From Betaproteobacteria bacterium (GTDB lineage Bacteria; Pseudomonadota; Gammaproteobacteria; Burkholderiales; SG8-39), in contig SCTY01000043.1 in assembly GCA_004297625.1 (NCBI GenBank), positions 1-64,000 on the forward strand: 64,000 nucleotides of DNA, read 5' to 3'. The position numbers were made by a program, and so were the translations under genes. This document shows positions 17,078-26,917 of this stretch, piece by piece. Each line of letters starts with the position of its first letter. The stretch's first letter is position 1. Under the pieces are notes generated by a model. The model saw only the letters and a list, made by a program, of their open reading frames with translations. It had not been told where the DNA came from and ran no database searches.

Positions 17078-17910
17078 AACGCGAAGCGATCAGTGCATTG
17101 CGCGCAAGGCGCGGCTTTCTGCGCAAGATCGGTGGTGCCGGCGCCGCAGTCGCCGTCGGTACCGCGGGGCTCATGCACAAGGTGGCGGCGAAGAGCGAGC
17201 CGGCGGCCGCGCAAAAGTCGTTTCCTACGCCCGACTACGACTGGACGAAGCACCGCTGGGCGTTCGGCGTGGATGCCACGAAGTGCATCGGCTGCCTGCG
17301 CTGCGTCGAGGCGTGCAAGCGCGAGAACAACGTTCCCCTGGACGCGCATCACTTCAATACCTGGATCGAGCGCTACGTCTACCTGGAGGGAGAGGACAAG
17401 GCGCGGATCGACAGCCAGCAGGACCCGGTGAACATCGCGGCTTCCGGTTCGGAAGGCCAATACCGGTTCGCCAACCGCTACCAGGATGCGAAGGTCGAAA
17501 AGGCGTTCTTCGTGCCGAAGCTCTGCAACCAGTGCGAGCATCCGCCGTGCGTGCAGGTCTGCCCGGTCGGCGCCACCTACAAGGCGAAGGACGGCGTGGT
17601 GCTCATCGACGCCGAATACTGCATCGGCTGCCGGTACTGCGTGCAGGCCTGCCCTTACGGCGCGCGCTGGTTCAACGAAGAGAAGGGCGTCACGCAGAAG
17701 TGCTACTGGTGCTATCACCGCATCACCAAGGGACTGCAGCCCGCCTGCGTCGAGGTCTGCCCGGTCGGCGCGCGGGTGTTCGGCGATCGCGACGACCGGG
17801 ACAGCCCGATCAGCCTGTTCATCCGCAACAACCGCGTGCAGGTGCTGAAGCCCGAGACCGGCAACGCACCGAACGTCTTCTACGTCGGCATCGACAAGGA
17901 GGTGCTCTGA
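17074..17910 (+). CDS. Tat-exported 4Fe-4S ferredoxin subunit (NrfC/PsrB/DmsB family)
   Basis: 278 residues from ATG 17074 (ATGA overlap). The Tat signal [12 protein letters not shown] lies near residue 10. Four cysteine groups are present: [43 protein letters not shown] and CYWCYH...CVEVCP, the four-cluster arrangement of NrfC/PsrB proteins. It should sit on the periplasmic face together with the NrfD protein encoded next and pass electrons between its quinone site and the cytochromes. No catalytic molybdoenzyme subunit is nearby. Confidence 0.92.
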   Translation: MKREAISALRARRGFLRKIGGAGAAVAVGTAGLMHKVAAKSEPAAAQKSFPTPDYDWTKHRWAFGVDATKCIGCLRCVEACKRENNVPLDAHHFNTWIERYVYLEGEDKARIDSQQDPVNIAASGSEGQYRFANRYQDAKVEKAFFVPKLCNQCEHPPCVQVCPVGATYKAKDGVVLIDAEYCIGCRYCVQACPYGARWFNEEKGVTQKCYWCYHRITKGLQPACVEVCPVGARVFGDRDDRDSPISLFIRNNRVQVLKPETGNAPNVFYVGIDKEVL

Positions 17911-19085
17911 TGGAACACCTCATCCAGTATGCGCCGTACACCGGCTGGGTGTATCCGAACGAGACCGTGATCGAGTGGTCGGTGGCGATCGTCGTCTACC
18001 CGTACATCACCGGCCTGGTGGCGGGCGCGTTCACCGTCTCGAGCCTCTACCAGGTGTTCGGCTTCCAGCGCCTCAAGCCCGTCGCGCACCTCGCCCTGCT
18101 GACGTCGCTATGCTTCATGCTCTTCGTGCCGCTGCCGCTGCTGCTGCACCTCGGCCATCCGGAGCGCGCCTTCAACAACCTGCTCACGCCGCACCTGACC
18201 TCGGCGATGGCGATGTTCGGCTATTTCGCGACGTTTTACATCGTGCTCCTCGTGGTCGAGACCTGGTTCGCGTTCCGCCCTTACATCGTCGAGCAGGCAC
18301 AGAAGAGAATCGGGCTGATCGGGTCGTTCTACCGCGCGCTTACCCTCGGCTCTTACGACGTCTCGGAGACCGCGCTGCGCTATGACCGCAAGTGGATTTT
18401 CTGGCTGGCGATCGCCGGCATCCCGGGCGCGCATGGGCTGCACGGCTATGTCGGGTTCGTGTTCGGCTCGCTGAAATCGCGCGAATGGTGGTCTTCCGAT
18501 CTCATGCCGCTCGTATTCCTCTTTTCGGCCATCATTTCCGGCGTGGCGCTGCTCATAGTGCTCTACGTGGCCTCCTGCAAGCTGCGGCGTACGCCGATTG
18601 ACCTCGCATGCCTCAAAGGCCTCGCCTACACTGTGTGGGCGTTCATCATCGTCGCGTTCGTCCTGGAGGGCCTCGAATTCGCGAACATCGTGTACAAGGG
18701 TCGCGAGGGAATCGAGATGATCATGACCTTCGTGACCGGGCCGCTGCTCTTTCCGTACTTCGTCCTGCAGTTCGGCATCGGCGCGATCGTCCCGCTGCTT
18801 GCCCTTTCCTACATGATCTGGCGCGGCACCACCGGAAAAGCGCTCGTCGTGGGCGTGACGCTGAGCGCCTGCCTCGTGCTGCTTTCGGTTTTCATGATGC
18901 GCTGGAACGTGGTGATCGGCGGCCAGGAGATCTCCAAGACCGGCAAGGGATTGCTCACCTACCCGCTGCAGGTCTTCGGCAAGGAAGGCCTGATCAGCTC
19001 GCTTTCGCTGGTCATCGCCCCGCTCGTCGTCCTGCTGGGCATTACCCGGCTCTTCCCACCCTGGGAGCACAAGGCCGCACCATGA
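17910..19085 (+). CDS. NrfD/PsrC-family quinone-interacting membrane subunit
   Basis: 391 residues, ATG overlapping the previous stop in TGATG. Nine to ten membrane helices. The N-terminal YPYITGLVAGAFTVSSLYQ and PLLLHLGHPERAFNNLLTPH are hallmarks of the PsrC/NrfD family, including the conserved HLGxPxR loop. This subunit binds menaquinol or ubiquinol. With the Fe-S protein and the hexahaem cytochrome it forms a complex resembling Geobacter CbcSTU-type or ActBC-like quinol:cytochrome oxidoreductases. Confidence 0.92.
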   Translation: MEHLIQYAPYTGWVYPNETVIEWSVAIVVYPYITGLVAGAFTVSSLYQVFGFQRLKPVAHLALLTSLCFMLFVPLPLLLHLGHPERAFNNLLTPHLTSAMAMFGYFATFYIVLLVVETWFAFRPYIVEQAQKRIGLIGSFYRALTLGSYDVSETALRYDRKWIFWLAIAGIPGAHGLHGYVGFVFGSLKSREWWSSDLMPLVFLFSAIISGVALLIVLYVASCKLRRTPIDLACLKGLAYTVWAFIIVAFVLEGLEFANIVYKGREGIEMIMTFVTGPLLFPYFVLQFGIGAIVPLLALSYMIWRGTTGKALVVGVTLSACLVLLSVFMMRWNVVIGGQEISKTGKGLLTYPLQVFGKEGLISSLSLVIAPLVVLLGITRLFPPWEHKAAP

Positions 19086-20308
19086 ACGTGCTGATTCCAG
19101 CCCTCCTCGCAGCCGCGGCGATTGCCGCCTACCCGGCGGCCGCGGCGGCCCAATCCCCGAGGGGCTCGCCCGACGATGAAGACATGAGCGCGGTGTACGC
19201 CACTCCAGTAGAGGTGGCCGAGGGCAAGCGCATCGCCGAAGAGACCTGCGCGCGCTGCCACGGCGCGAACGGCGTCAGCGCGACGAAGGGCGTGCCGCAT
19301 CTCGCCGGCCAGCGCGCGGCCTACCTGCACCTGCAATTGCGCGCCTACCGCCAGAGCGCCCGCGTCCAGGGCGCGATGACCGGCATCGTGCGCTACTTGA
19401 GCGACGACGCGCTCGTCAAGGTCGCAGCGTACTACGCCAGCCTCGAGCCGCCGCGCGCCGCGCCGCCCGCGCCGAAGGGGACAGCGGCGAAGCCCGACGC
19501 GGTGCAGGCCGGCAAGGCCGCGGCGGCCGCCTGCGGCGGCTGCCACGGCGAAACCGGCGTGAGCGCCATGCCCGGCACGCCCAGCCTCGTCGCGCTCGAC
19601 CCGAAATACTTCATTGGCGCAATGCAGGCCTACAAGAGCGGCCAGCGCGCGAACGACATGATGAAGGGGATGGCCGCGGGCGTGAGCGAATCGGACGTGA
19701 GCAACATCGCGCTCTTCTATGCGCTGCAGAAACCGGCGCGCGCGAAGACGCCCGCCGCGGGCAATGCGGCAGCGGGGAAAAAAGCCGCCAGCGCCTGCGG
19801 CGCCTGCCATGGCGACAGCGGCGTGAGCGGCAATCCGGCGACGCCGAGCCTCGCCGGACAGGACGCGCAGTACCTCGCCGCAGCGGTCGAGGAATACAAG
19901 AGCGGCGCGCGCAAGGACGAGTCGATGAAGGGGCCGGCTTCCGAGCTCAACGAGCGCGCCATCAAGGACATCGCGGCCTATTACGCTTCGCAGCAGCCGC
20001 AGCCGCTCAACGTGCGCCGGCCGCTGACGGTGAGCGAATGGACCGACCGCTGCGACCGCTGCCACGGGCCCGGCGGCAACAGCACCGACCCGATGATTCC
20101 GCGCCTTGCCGCGCAGCGCATCGACTGGCTGGAGCAGGTGCTGCACGCCTACCGCACCGGAACGCGCAAGAGCACTGCGATGAGCGCCATGTCGGCGTTG
20201 CTGAGCGAAGACGACGTGAAGCAACTCGCCGCGCACTATGCGCGCCAGAACGCGCGCGCCGTGACCTACATCGTGCTGCCGCCCGCGGGCAAGAAGCGCG
20301 ACAAGTGA
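19082..20308 (+). CDS. Tetrahaem cytochrome made of four c4-type domains
   Basis: 408 residues from ATG 19082 (ATGA overlap). Signal peptide ending AAAAAQ. Four class I domains in tandem, with CARCH, CGGCH, CGACH and CDRCH, each followed by the c4 pattern (for example GTPSLVALDPKYFIGAMQAY). The second and third domains are most alike, suggesting internal duplication. Diheme c4 is the usual family form, so four domains is double length. Periplasmic electron wire between the NrfD complex and downstream partners. Confidence 0.85.
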   Translation: MNVLIPALLAAAAIAAYPAAAAAQSPRGSPDDEDMSAVYATPVEVAEGKRIAEETCARCHGANGVSATKGVPHLAGQRAAYLHLQLRAYRQSARVQGAMTGIVRYLSDDALVKVAAYYASLEPPRAAPPAPKGTAAKPDAVQAGKAAAAACGGCHGETGVSAMPGTPSLVALDPKYFIGAMQAYKSGQRANDMMKGMAAGVSESDVSNIALFYALQKPARAKTPAAGNAAAGKKAASACGACHGDSGVSGNPATPSLAGQDAQYLAAAVEEYKSGARKDESMKGPASELNERAIKDIAAYYASQQPQPLNVRRPLTVSEWTDRCDRCHGPGGNSTDPMIPRLAAQRIDWLEQVLHAYRTGTRKSTAMSAMSALLSEDDVKQLAAHYARQNARAVTYIVLPPAGKKRDK

Positions 20309-20322
20309 AGAAGGAACCGAAT

Positions 20323-21117
20323 GTGTCGAAAGTGAACGACGTGCCGTTGCACCGGCTTTACCGCCATTACTCCGAGCTGCCCTACAGCGTGCGTGTCCTG
20401 TACACGATGACTTTGCTGATCCTCGGCATGGCCTACCTGTTCGCGGGGATCTATCTGTTCCACAGCTACTCCGGAAAGGACGGCAATCCGCGCAGCCTTT
20501 CCTACGACGATGTGGTGATCGCCTACAGCGGCAGCGGCAAGGGCTCGCGCCTCGAAGGGGCGCTACGCGGCTCGATGTCGGCGATGCTGCCGCGCGACGA
20601 GCTCATGCCCCTGCTCACCTGGGTTCAGGAAGGTTCCGACCGTTCGACCTACGAGAAGGAAATCAGAAACACCTTCGACCGGCGCTGCATGGCCTGCCAC
20701 GACGGCAGCAATCCGCACCTGCCGAACCTGAACGGCTACGACAACGTGCAGAAGGTGACCGAGCGCGACACCGGCACGGCGCTGTTCACGCTGGTGCGCG
20801 TCTCGCACATCCACTTCTTCGGCATCGCCTTCGTTTTCTTCATCCTGGGAACGATCTTCAGCCATGCCTACGTGCGGCCGGTGTGGTTCAAGTGCACGAT
20901 CGTCGCTTTCCCGTTCATCGCGCTTACCCTGGACATCGGCTCCTGGTACTTCACCAAGCTTTACCACCCGTTCGCCTGGGTGGTGATCGCCGGCGGCGGC
21001 CTCATGGGCCTCGCCTTCACCTTCATGTGGGTGGTGTCGATGTACCAGATGTGGTTTTCACATCCGCCTTCGGTGGTGCTGCAGCGGCAGGAAGGCGAAA
21101 CCACCGATGTGGGCTGA
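20323..21117 (+). CDS. Membrane-embedded monohaem cytochrome c subunit
   Basis: 264 residues from GTG 20323, chosen because AAGGAA lies six bases before it; a GTG at 20305 that overlaps the previous stop is an alternative. One helix at about 27-46, then a periplasmic loop with FDRRCMACHDGSNPHLP (one haem), then four helices rich in aromatics (VRVSHIHFFGIAFVFFILG and later segments). Conserved His in the helices could bind b haem. No named family is recognised. It is co-transcribed with the NrfD module and probably anchors or docks a cytochrome. Confidence 0.75.
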   Translation: MSKVNDVPLHRLYRHYSELPYSVRVLYTMTLLILGMAYLFAGIYLFHSYSGKDGNPRSLSYDDVVIAYSGSGKGSRLEGALRGSMSAMLPRDELMPLLTWVQEGSDRSTYEKEIRNTFDRRCMACHDGSNPHLPNLNGYDNVQKVTERDTGTALFTLVRVSHIHFFGIAFVFFILGTIFSHAYVRPVWFKCTIVAFPFIALTLDIGSWYFTKLYHPFAWVVIAGGGLMGLAFTFMWVVSMYQMWFSHPPSVVLQRQEGETTDVG

Positions 21118-21138
21118 ACAATTGTGCTCGAGGATCTA

Positions 21139-22278
21139 ATGAAACGTCTCACGCTGGGAATCGCGTTGTCGCTGGCGCTCGTCGCCTGCACGGATCAGGG
21201 CCAGGCGCCGGCCGACGGCGCCAAGGGAAAACAGCCGACGGGCGATGTCGCCGCCGGCAAGGCGCTCGCCGAGCGCGAGTGCAAAGGCTGTCACGGGCTC
21301 GACGGCAAGGGCGCCGCGCCGGCGATCCCCCACCTCGCGGCACAGCGCGACCGTTATCTCGTGGCGGCGCTGCTCGCGTACAGGGACGGCAAGCGCACGC
21401 ACGCTGCCGTGCGCGACCTCGCCAAGAACATGACCGAGGCCGACGCGCGCAATGTCGCCGTCTACTACGCCAGCCTGCCGCCCGTGCAAAGCGTCGCGGA
21501 CAAAGGGGCGAAGCGCATCTCGCCCTACGACCACGGCAAGGCGCTCTCCGGCGCATGCGCGAAGTGTCACGGCGCGGATGGCAACAGCAAGACCCCCGGC
21601 ACGCCCACGCTCGCCGGCCAGCAGCCGCAGTACCTGGTGATCGCCATCCAGGAATACCTGAAGCAGGAGCGCAAGGCGGCGCCCATGCACGCCCTGCTGC
21701 CCGGGCTTACCCGGCTCGACATGGAGAGCCTCGCACTCTACTTCGCGTCGCAGCCTCCGGCCGAGCGCAGCGCCCCGCCATTCGGCGATCCGAAAGCCGG
21801 TGAGCCGCTTACGGCCGTGTGCGGCGGCTGCCACGGCGCCAACGGCGTAAGCACCGACAGCGCGACGCCGAGCCTCGCCAGCCAGGATCCGCGCTACCTG
21901 GTCGACGCCGTCAAGGCGTACCGCACCACTCGCAAGCGCGAAAACATGCGGCTTTACGTCACCGGCCTGAGCGAAAAGGACATCGAGAGCATCGCGGCCT
22001 TCTATTCGGTGCAGAAATCGCACGCGCCGGAGAAGGGAGAGACGCTCGTCAAGGACCTGAGCGACAAATGCGATCGCTGCCACGGCAACGGCGTCGAGAC
22101 TGCGGCGCTCACGGTGCCGAAGATCAAAGGGCAGGACCGCGACTACCTCATCATGGCGCTGCGCGCCTACCGCGACGATCGGCGCGAAAGCTCGCTGATG
22201 CACAAGATGAGCCTTCCCTACAGCGACTCGATCATCGAAAGCCTCGCTTCGGCGTACGCCGACCAGCCGGCGAAGTAA
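21139..22278 (+). CDS. Lipoprotein tetrahaem cytochrome, four c4-type domains
   Basis: 379 residues from ATG 21139 with GAGG five bases upstream. The lipobox LALVAC makes it a lipoprotein. Four class I domains with CKGCH, CAKCH, CGGCH and CDRCH; the last domain is degenerate in its C4 pattern but keeps the haem motif. It is a paralogue of the 19082 product, here membrane-tethered, perhaps to the outer membrane, which would help bridge the periplasm. Last gene of the operon starting at 16097. Confidence 0.85.
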   Translation: MKRLTLGIALSLALVACTDQGQAPADGAKGKQPTGDVAAGKALAERECKGCHGLDGKGAAPAIPHLAAQRDRYLVAALLAYRDGKRTHAAVRDLAKNMTEADARNVAVYYASLPPVQSVADKGAKRISPYDHGKALSGACAKCHGADGNSKTPGTPTLAGQQPQYLVIAIQEYLKQERKAAPMHALLPGLTRLDMESLALYFASQPPAERSAPPFGDPKAGEPLTAVCGGCHGANGVSTDSATPSLASQDPRYLVDAVKAYRTTRKRENMRLYVTGLSEKDIESIAAFYSVQKSHAPEKGETLVKDLSDKCDRCHGNGVETAALTVPKIKGQDRDYLIMALRAYRDDRRESSLMHKMSLPYSDSIIESLASAYADQPAK

Positions 22279-22314
22279 GCCGCTCAGGAAAAATAGGCGC
22301 CCGCGGCGCGCTGC

Positions 22315-22336
22315 AGCCCTTTGATTAGCAAGGGCT
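22315..22336. other. Hairpin in the gap after the cytochrome operon
   Basis: AGCCCTT and AAGGGCT arms with an eight-base loop. No T-run follows, so it is a weak terminator candidate at best; could be a processing or pausing element. The rest of the 22279-22465 gap shows no gene. Confidence 0.3.
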
Positions 22337-22465
22337 ACGGCGCTCCGAGGCGCCTTGCCGCCTGAAAAAAAAGTACTTCGCGCGCTCGCAGAGCGCCGCG
22401 CGCGGCTGCCCTTTAGCAGCGCAAGCCGCTGATTCCTCCATCGTTTCGGCCGACTCCGATCGCCC

Positions 22466-22481
22466 TGGCACGCCCGGTGCG
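22466..22481 (+). promoter_or_regulatory. Sigma54 (-24/-12) promoter
   Basis: TGGCACGCCCGGTGCG keeps the invariant GG (-24) and GC (-12) at the required 12-base register and all of TGGCACG. It lies about 50 bases upstream of ATG 22533, leaving room for a start near 22492 and a ribosome site (CGGGGG). An NtrC-type activator is encoded 3 kb downstream at 25529-26917. Confidence 0.75.
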
Positions 22482-22532
22482 TAGAAAAGGGCGAAGGGAT
22501 CAAGAAACCGAAACGCCAATTCGGGGGATGTC

Positions 22533-22877
22533 ATGAGAGCCAACACTGCCAGAGTCGCCACCGCCGCCGTCTATGCGCCGGTCATTCATTACGAAGCGCT
22601 CGAAGAGAAAGCCCGCACCGCATTCGAGGTCGCGAAAACCGTCGGCACCGCGCTCGCCGCGCCTTTCGTCGGACTCGCGTTCGCCGTCGGACTGCCGCTC
22701 ATCGGCCTCGCAGTCCTTGCCTGGATGGTGCTGCGTATCCCGTTCGTGAGGAACGTGGCGCTGTTTCTCGCCGCGCCCTTCATCGGCCTCGCCTATGCGC
22801 TTGCCTTCCCGTTCGTCGGCGTCGCGGTTCTTGCGTGGATTGCGCTGCGGCCATGGATTCGAAACCTCGGATTCTGA
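22533..22877 (+). CDS. Small membrane protein with two tandem AAPF-hairpin repeats
   Basis: 114 residues. After a soluble N-terminus (about 1-36) come two copies of a 27-residue hydrophobic repeat at about 41-67 and 79-105: the first contains AAPFVGLAFAVGLPLIGLAV, the second AAPFIGLAYALAFPFVGVAV, each ending LAW. Pro and Gly in the middle suggest re-entrant hairpins or short helix pairs. The same unit occurs once at the C-terminus of the receiver protein encoded at 23270. No known family is recognised. First gene behind the sigma54 promoter; its 3' end overlaps the next gene by 25 bases. Confidence 0.7.
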   Translation: MRANTARVATAAVYAPVIHYEALEEKARTAFEVAKTVGTALAAPFVGLAFAVGLPLIGLAVLAWMVLRIPFVRNVALFLAAPFIGLAYALAFPFVGVAVLAWIALRPWIRNLGF

Positions 22878-23257
22878 TCGTCGATGACGAAGACGTCGTG
22901 CGGCTCAGCTACGCGATGATCCTCGCGCGCGAGAACTGCCAGGCGCAGACCGCCTGGGACGGCGACGAGGCGCTGCGCGCGATGGGCAAGGGGCCGTTCG
23001 ACGTCGTGCTGCTCGACCTGCGCATGCCGGGCACCGGCGGCATGAGCGTGCTGAAGAGCATCAAGGAGAAATGGCCTGAGAGCGAGGTGGTGATCATCAC
23101 CGGCTACCCGACCGTCGACTCCGCCAAGGAAGCGATCCGGCTCGGCGCGCACGACTATCTCGCCAAGCCGGTCGGACCCGAGGAAGTCGTGCGGGCGACG
23201 CGCTCGGCGCTGCGAAGCAAGCAATGGGCGCTGCACAGCGCGCCGGGAAACTGCTGA
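22853..23257 (+). CDS. Single-domain response regulator (receiver only)
   Basis: 134 residues from ATG 22853. Complete CheY-like receiver: acidic pair D11-D12 in ILIVDDED, phosphoacceptor D55 in VVLLDLRMPG, T/S switch in IITGYP and K105 in YLAKPVG. No output domain; the short tail is KQWALHSAPGNC. The start overlaps the preceding membrane-protein gene, showing translational coupling. Possible role: phosphate relay or modulation of the membrane hairpin proteins; the partner kinase may be the one at 26914. Confidence 0.85.
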   Translation: MDSKPRILIVDDEDVVRLSYAMILARENCQAQTAWDGDEALRAMGKGPFDVVLLDLRMPGTGGMSVLKSIKEKWPESEVVIITGYPTVDSAKEAIRLGAHDYLAKPVGPEEVVRATRSALRSKQWALHSAPGNC

Positions 23258-23269
23258 AAGGAGCATGTC

Positions 23270-23857
23270 ATGGAAGCGACGAAGAAGGTTCTGGTCATAG
23301 ACGACGATCCGGTGGTCGGAAAGAGTTTCCAGCGCGTTCTCGGCGGCAAGGGCTACGCGGTCATCAGCGCCGCGAGCGGCGCCGAAGCGCTCGATCGCCT
23401 GGCGCGCGAGGACTACGACGTCGTCTACGCGGACATCAAGATGCCCGGCATGGACGGCCTCGAAGTCACCGAGCGCATCAAGGCGAGCCGCCCGTGGCTG
23501 CCGGTGGTAATCGTCACCGGCTACGGCTCGCAGGAGAACGAGGCGCGCGCCGCGAAGCTCGGCGTAGCCGGGTTCCTCAACAAGCCGCTGTCGCCGGACA
23601 TGATCGAGGGAAGCGCGCAACTCGCGTTGATGCAGGAAGCGAAACCAGCGGCGGCGAAAGCCGGAACGCAAGCCGGTCCCGTGTCGTTCATCAAGAATGT
23701 CGGCCTGTTCATCGCGGCGCCGTTCATCGGCTTGGCGTACGTGGTGGCGTTTCCTTTCATCGGCCTCGGCCTGCTCGGCTGGCTCGCCATCAAGGCGCTC
23801 GCGCATCGTGGGGTTGACGTGGATCAACCGTCCTCCCCCGACAGCGACGTACGTTGA
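23270..23857 (+). CDS. Receiver domain fused to a C-terminal membrane hairpin
   Basis: 195 residues. Residues 1-122 form a full receiver (D11-D13 acidic pocket, D55 in VVYADIKMPG, K105 in FLNKPLS). After an Ala/Lys linker (about 123-137), residues 139-178 contain SFIKNVGLFIAAPFIGLAY and then VVAFPFIGLGLLGW, a copy of the repeat in the 22533 protein. So a phosphorylatable domain is tethered to the inner membrane by a hairpin. The tail is polar (DQPSSPDSDVR). Ribosome site AAAGGAG. I know of no named family with this architecture. The 3' end of the coding sequence contains the FNR-type box of the next operon. Confidence 0.75.
   Translation: MEATKKVLVIDDDPVVGKSFQRVLGGKGYAVISAASGAEALDRLAREDYDVVYADIKMPGMDGLEVTERIKASRPWLPVVIVTGYGSQENEARAAKLGVAGFLNKPLSPDMIEGSAQLALMQEAKPAAAKAGTQAGPVSFIKNVGLFIAAPFIGLAYVVAFPFIGLGLLGWLAIKALAHRGVDVDQPSSPDSDVR
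23814..23827 (+). promoter_or_regulatory. FNR/DNR-type box inside the end of the receiver gene
   Basis: TTGACGTGGATCAA, one mismatch. TACGTT at 23850-23855 lies 22 bases downstream as a -10 element, the same hexamer and nearly the same spacing as at 15555, so the heptahaem operon at 23872 should have its own promoter. Confidence 0.7.
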
Positions 23858-23871
23858 CGGGGAGCGACCGA

Positions 23872-24909
23872 ATGGCCCTGCGCCTTCTTTTCGCCGTCAT
23901 CCTCGTCGCCGCCGCAGGATCGGCCCGTGCGGCCGATCCGTCGGAGGCGCTTCCCGAAGAATCGAAGCCTTGCCTCGCCTGCCACTCGGCCGAAGGAGCG
24001 CCGAAGGTCGACGCGGCGGCGTTCGCAAGCTCGGTGCACCTGGCCCTCGGCTGCACCGGCTGCCATGCCGGCGTGGATCTCGCGAAGCATCCCGCGGCCA
24101 AGCCCGAGCGGGTAAACTGCGCCGGCTGCCACGCCGACGCCACGAAGCATTACGAGGCCAGCATCCATGCCGCGCAACGGGCGAAAGGCAACGAGACCGC
24201 GCCCGCTTGCGCTACCTGCCATACGCCTCACGAGGTGAGCGCCGCAGCCGTGGGAGAAGGGCTGAAGGACGCGTGCCTCGGCTGCCATGCGGCCGCCGCC
24301 GACACGCACAAGAAATGGCTGCCGAACGCGGCGAAGCACCTGGAAGTCGTCGCGTGCGCCGCCTGCCATGCGCCGGCGGTGCAGCGCAAGGTCGACCTGC
24401 GCCTGTACGACGGTGGCGGGCAGAAGCGCGTCTCCGAAGACCTGGTTCCGGGCTTCGCCGAGCGCGTTCGGGCCCTCGACAAGCAGGGCCAGGGCCTCGA
24501 CCCGGCGCAGCTGCGCAACCTGCTCGACCACCTCGCGCAGGAAGGAAAGGTCGCCCAGCCGCTGCTCATCGGCCGCATCGAGATTCGCAACGGCGCCGAA
24601 TCGCACCACCTCGCGGGCAAGGCGACCGCGCTCAGGGACTGCCAGCGCTGCCATAGCGCGGGCGCCGAGCCGTTCCAGAGCGTCACGGTTTCGGTGCAGG
24701 GCGCCGACGGCAAGACGCTGCGCTTCGAGGCGCAGAAGGAAGTGCTCAGCTCGCCGATCTCCGTCGACTCGGTGCGCGCTTTCTACGCGATCGGCGGCAC
24801 CCGCATCAGCCTGCTCGACGTGCTGCTCGCGCTCGCGCTGCTCGCCGGCGTTTCGGCGCCGCTCGTGCACCTCGCGCTGCGCAAGCTGCTGCGCAAGAAA
24901 CAAGGATAG
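23872..24909 (+). CDS. Heptahaem cytochrome c with C-terminal membrane anchor
   Basis: 345 residues from ATG 23872 (GGGGAG upstream). Signal peptide ending ARA. Seven CxxCH motifs: CLACH, CTGCH, CAGCH, CATCH, CLGCH, CAACH and, after a gap of about 100 residues, CQRCH. One C-terminal helix (LLDVLLALALLAGVSAP) with basic end anchors it. The next gene is a cytochrome b, so the pair looks like a split version of the fusion at 13313 and resembles NapC-independent c/b quinol dehydrogenases. Confidence 0.85.
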   Translation: MALRLLFAVILVAAAGSARAADPSEALPEESKPCLACHSAEGAPKVDAAAFASSVHLALGCTGCHAGVDLAKHPAAKPERVNCAGCHADATKHYEASIHAAQRAKGNETAPACATCHTPHEVSAAAVGEGLKDACLGCHAAAADTHKKWLPNAAKHLEVVACAACHAPAVQRKVDLRLYDGGGQKRVSEDLVPGFAERVRALDKQGQGLDPAQLRNLLDHLAQEGKVAQPLLIGRIEIRNGAESHHLAGKATALRDCQRCHSAGAEPFQSVTVSVQGADGKTLRFEAQKEVLSSPISVDSVRAFYAIGGTRISLLDVLLALALLAGVSAPLVHLALRKLLRKKQG

Positions 24910-24914
24910 AGGCC

Positions 24915-25528
24915 ATGGAAAAGCTCTACGTTCATCCGCTGCCCGTGCGCATCTGGCACTGGATCAACGCGGCCGGGTTCATCGTGCTGATCCTCACCGG
25001 CATCCAGCTGCGCTACGCGGATCTCTTCCACGTGCTGCCCTTCCCGGTGACGGTGCGCGCGCACAACTGGGTGGGGTTCACGCTGATCGTCAACTACTTC
25101 CTCTGGCTGCTGTTCTATCTGTTCACCGACAAGATCAAGGTCTACCACCCCGAGCTCGACCCGGCGAAGCACTTCCGCAACACCCTGCGGCAGCTGCAGT
25201 ACTACGGCTACGGCATCTTCAAGGGAGACCCCAACCCGCACCACGTGAGCCTGTACCACAAGTTCAACCCGCTGCAGAGCGTGGCCTACCAGGTGATCAT
25301 GATCCTGCTGGTGCCGATCCAGTTCTATACCGGGCTGCTGCTATGGGACCTGGAGCGCTTCGGCGGCTCGGTGGCGCTCTTCGGCGGCGTGCGCGTGGTC
25401 GATACGGTCCACGTTTCGCTCTTCGTGTTCTTCATCGCCTTCATTTTCGTCCATCCCTATCTCGCCAGCCTGGGACATACCTGGTCGGCGCATTTCAAGG
25501 CGATGCTCACCGGCTACGAAGAAGTGGA

Positions 25529-25532
<4 letters not shown>
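24915..25532 (+). CDS. Cytochrome b subunit, FdnI/PhsC/HydC-like
   Basis: 205 residues, five bases after the previous stop. Starts MEKLYVHPLPVRIWHWINA, the classic first helix of dihaem cytochrome b subunits (HP...RxxHW). Further His residues in VRAHNWVGF, and in VDTVHVSLF and FIFVHPYL, provide b-haem ligands; four helices. It should oxidise or reduce quinone and exchange electrons with the heptahaem protein. Its stop overlaps by three bases the stop of the convergent regulator gene. Confidence 0.88.

Positions 25533-26913
<1,381 letters not shown>

Positions 26914-26917
<4 letters not shown>

Noticed and set aside
17074..19085. Fe-S/NrfD pair as part of a nitrite reductase (Nrf)
   Set aside because: No NrfA with a CxxCK haem is seen in the window; the pair serves other cytochromes here.
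16097..22278. Alternative complex III (Act)
   Set aside because: There is no molybdopterin-like ActB1 domain, ActD or ActF homologue; only NrfD and Fe-S parts are shared.
22315..22336. Integration attachment site
   Set aside because: There is no integrase, tRNA gene or second copy of the sequence in the window.
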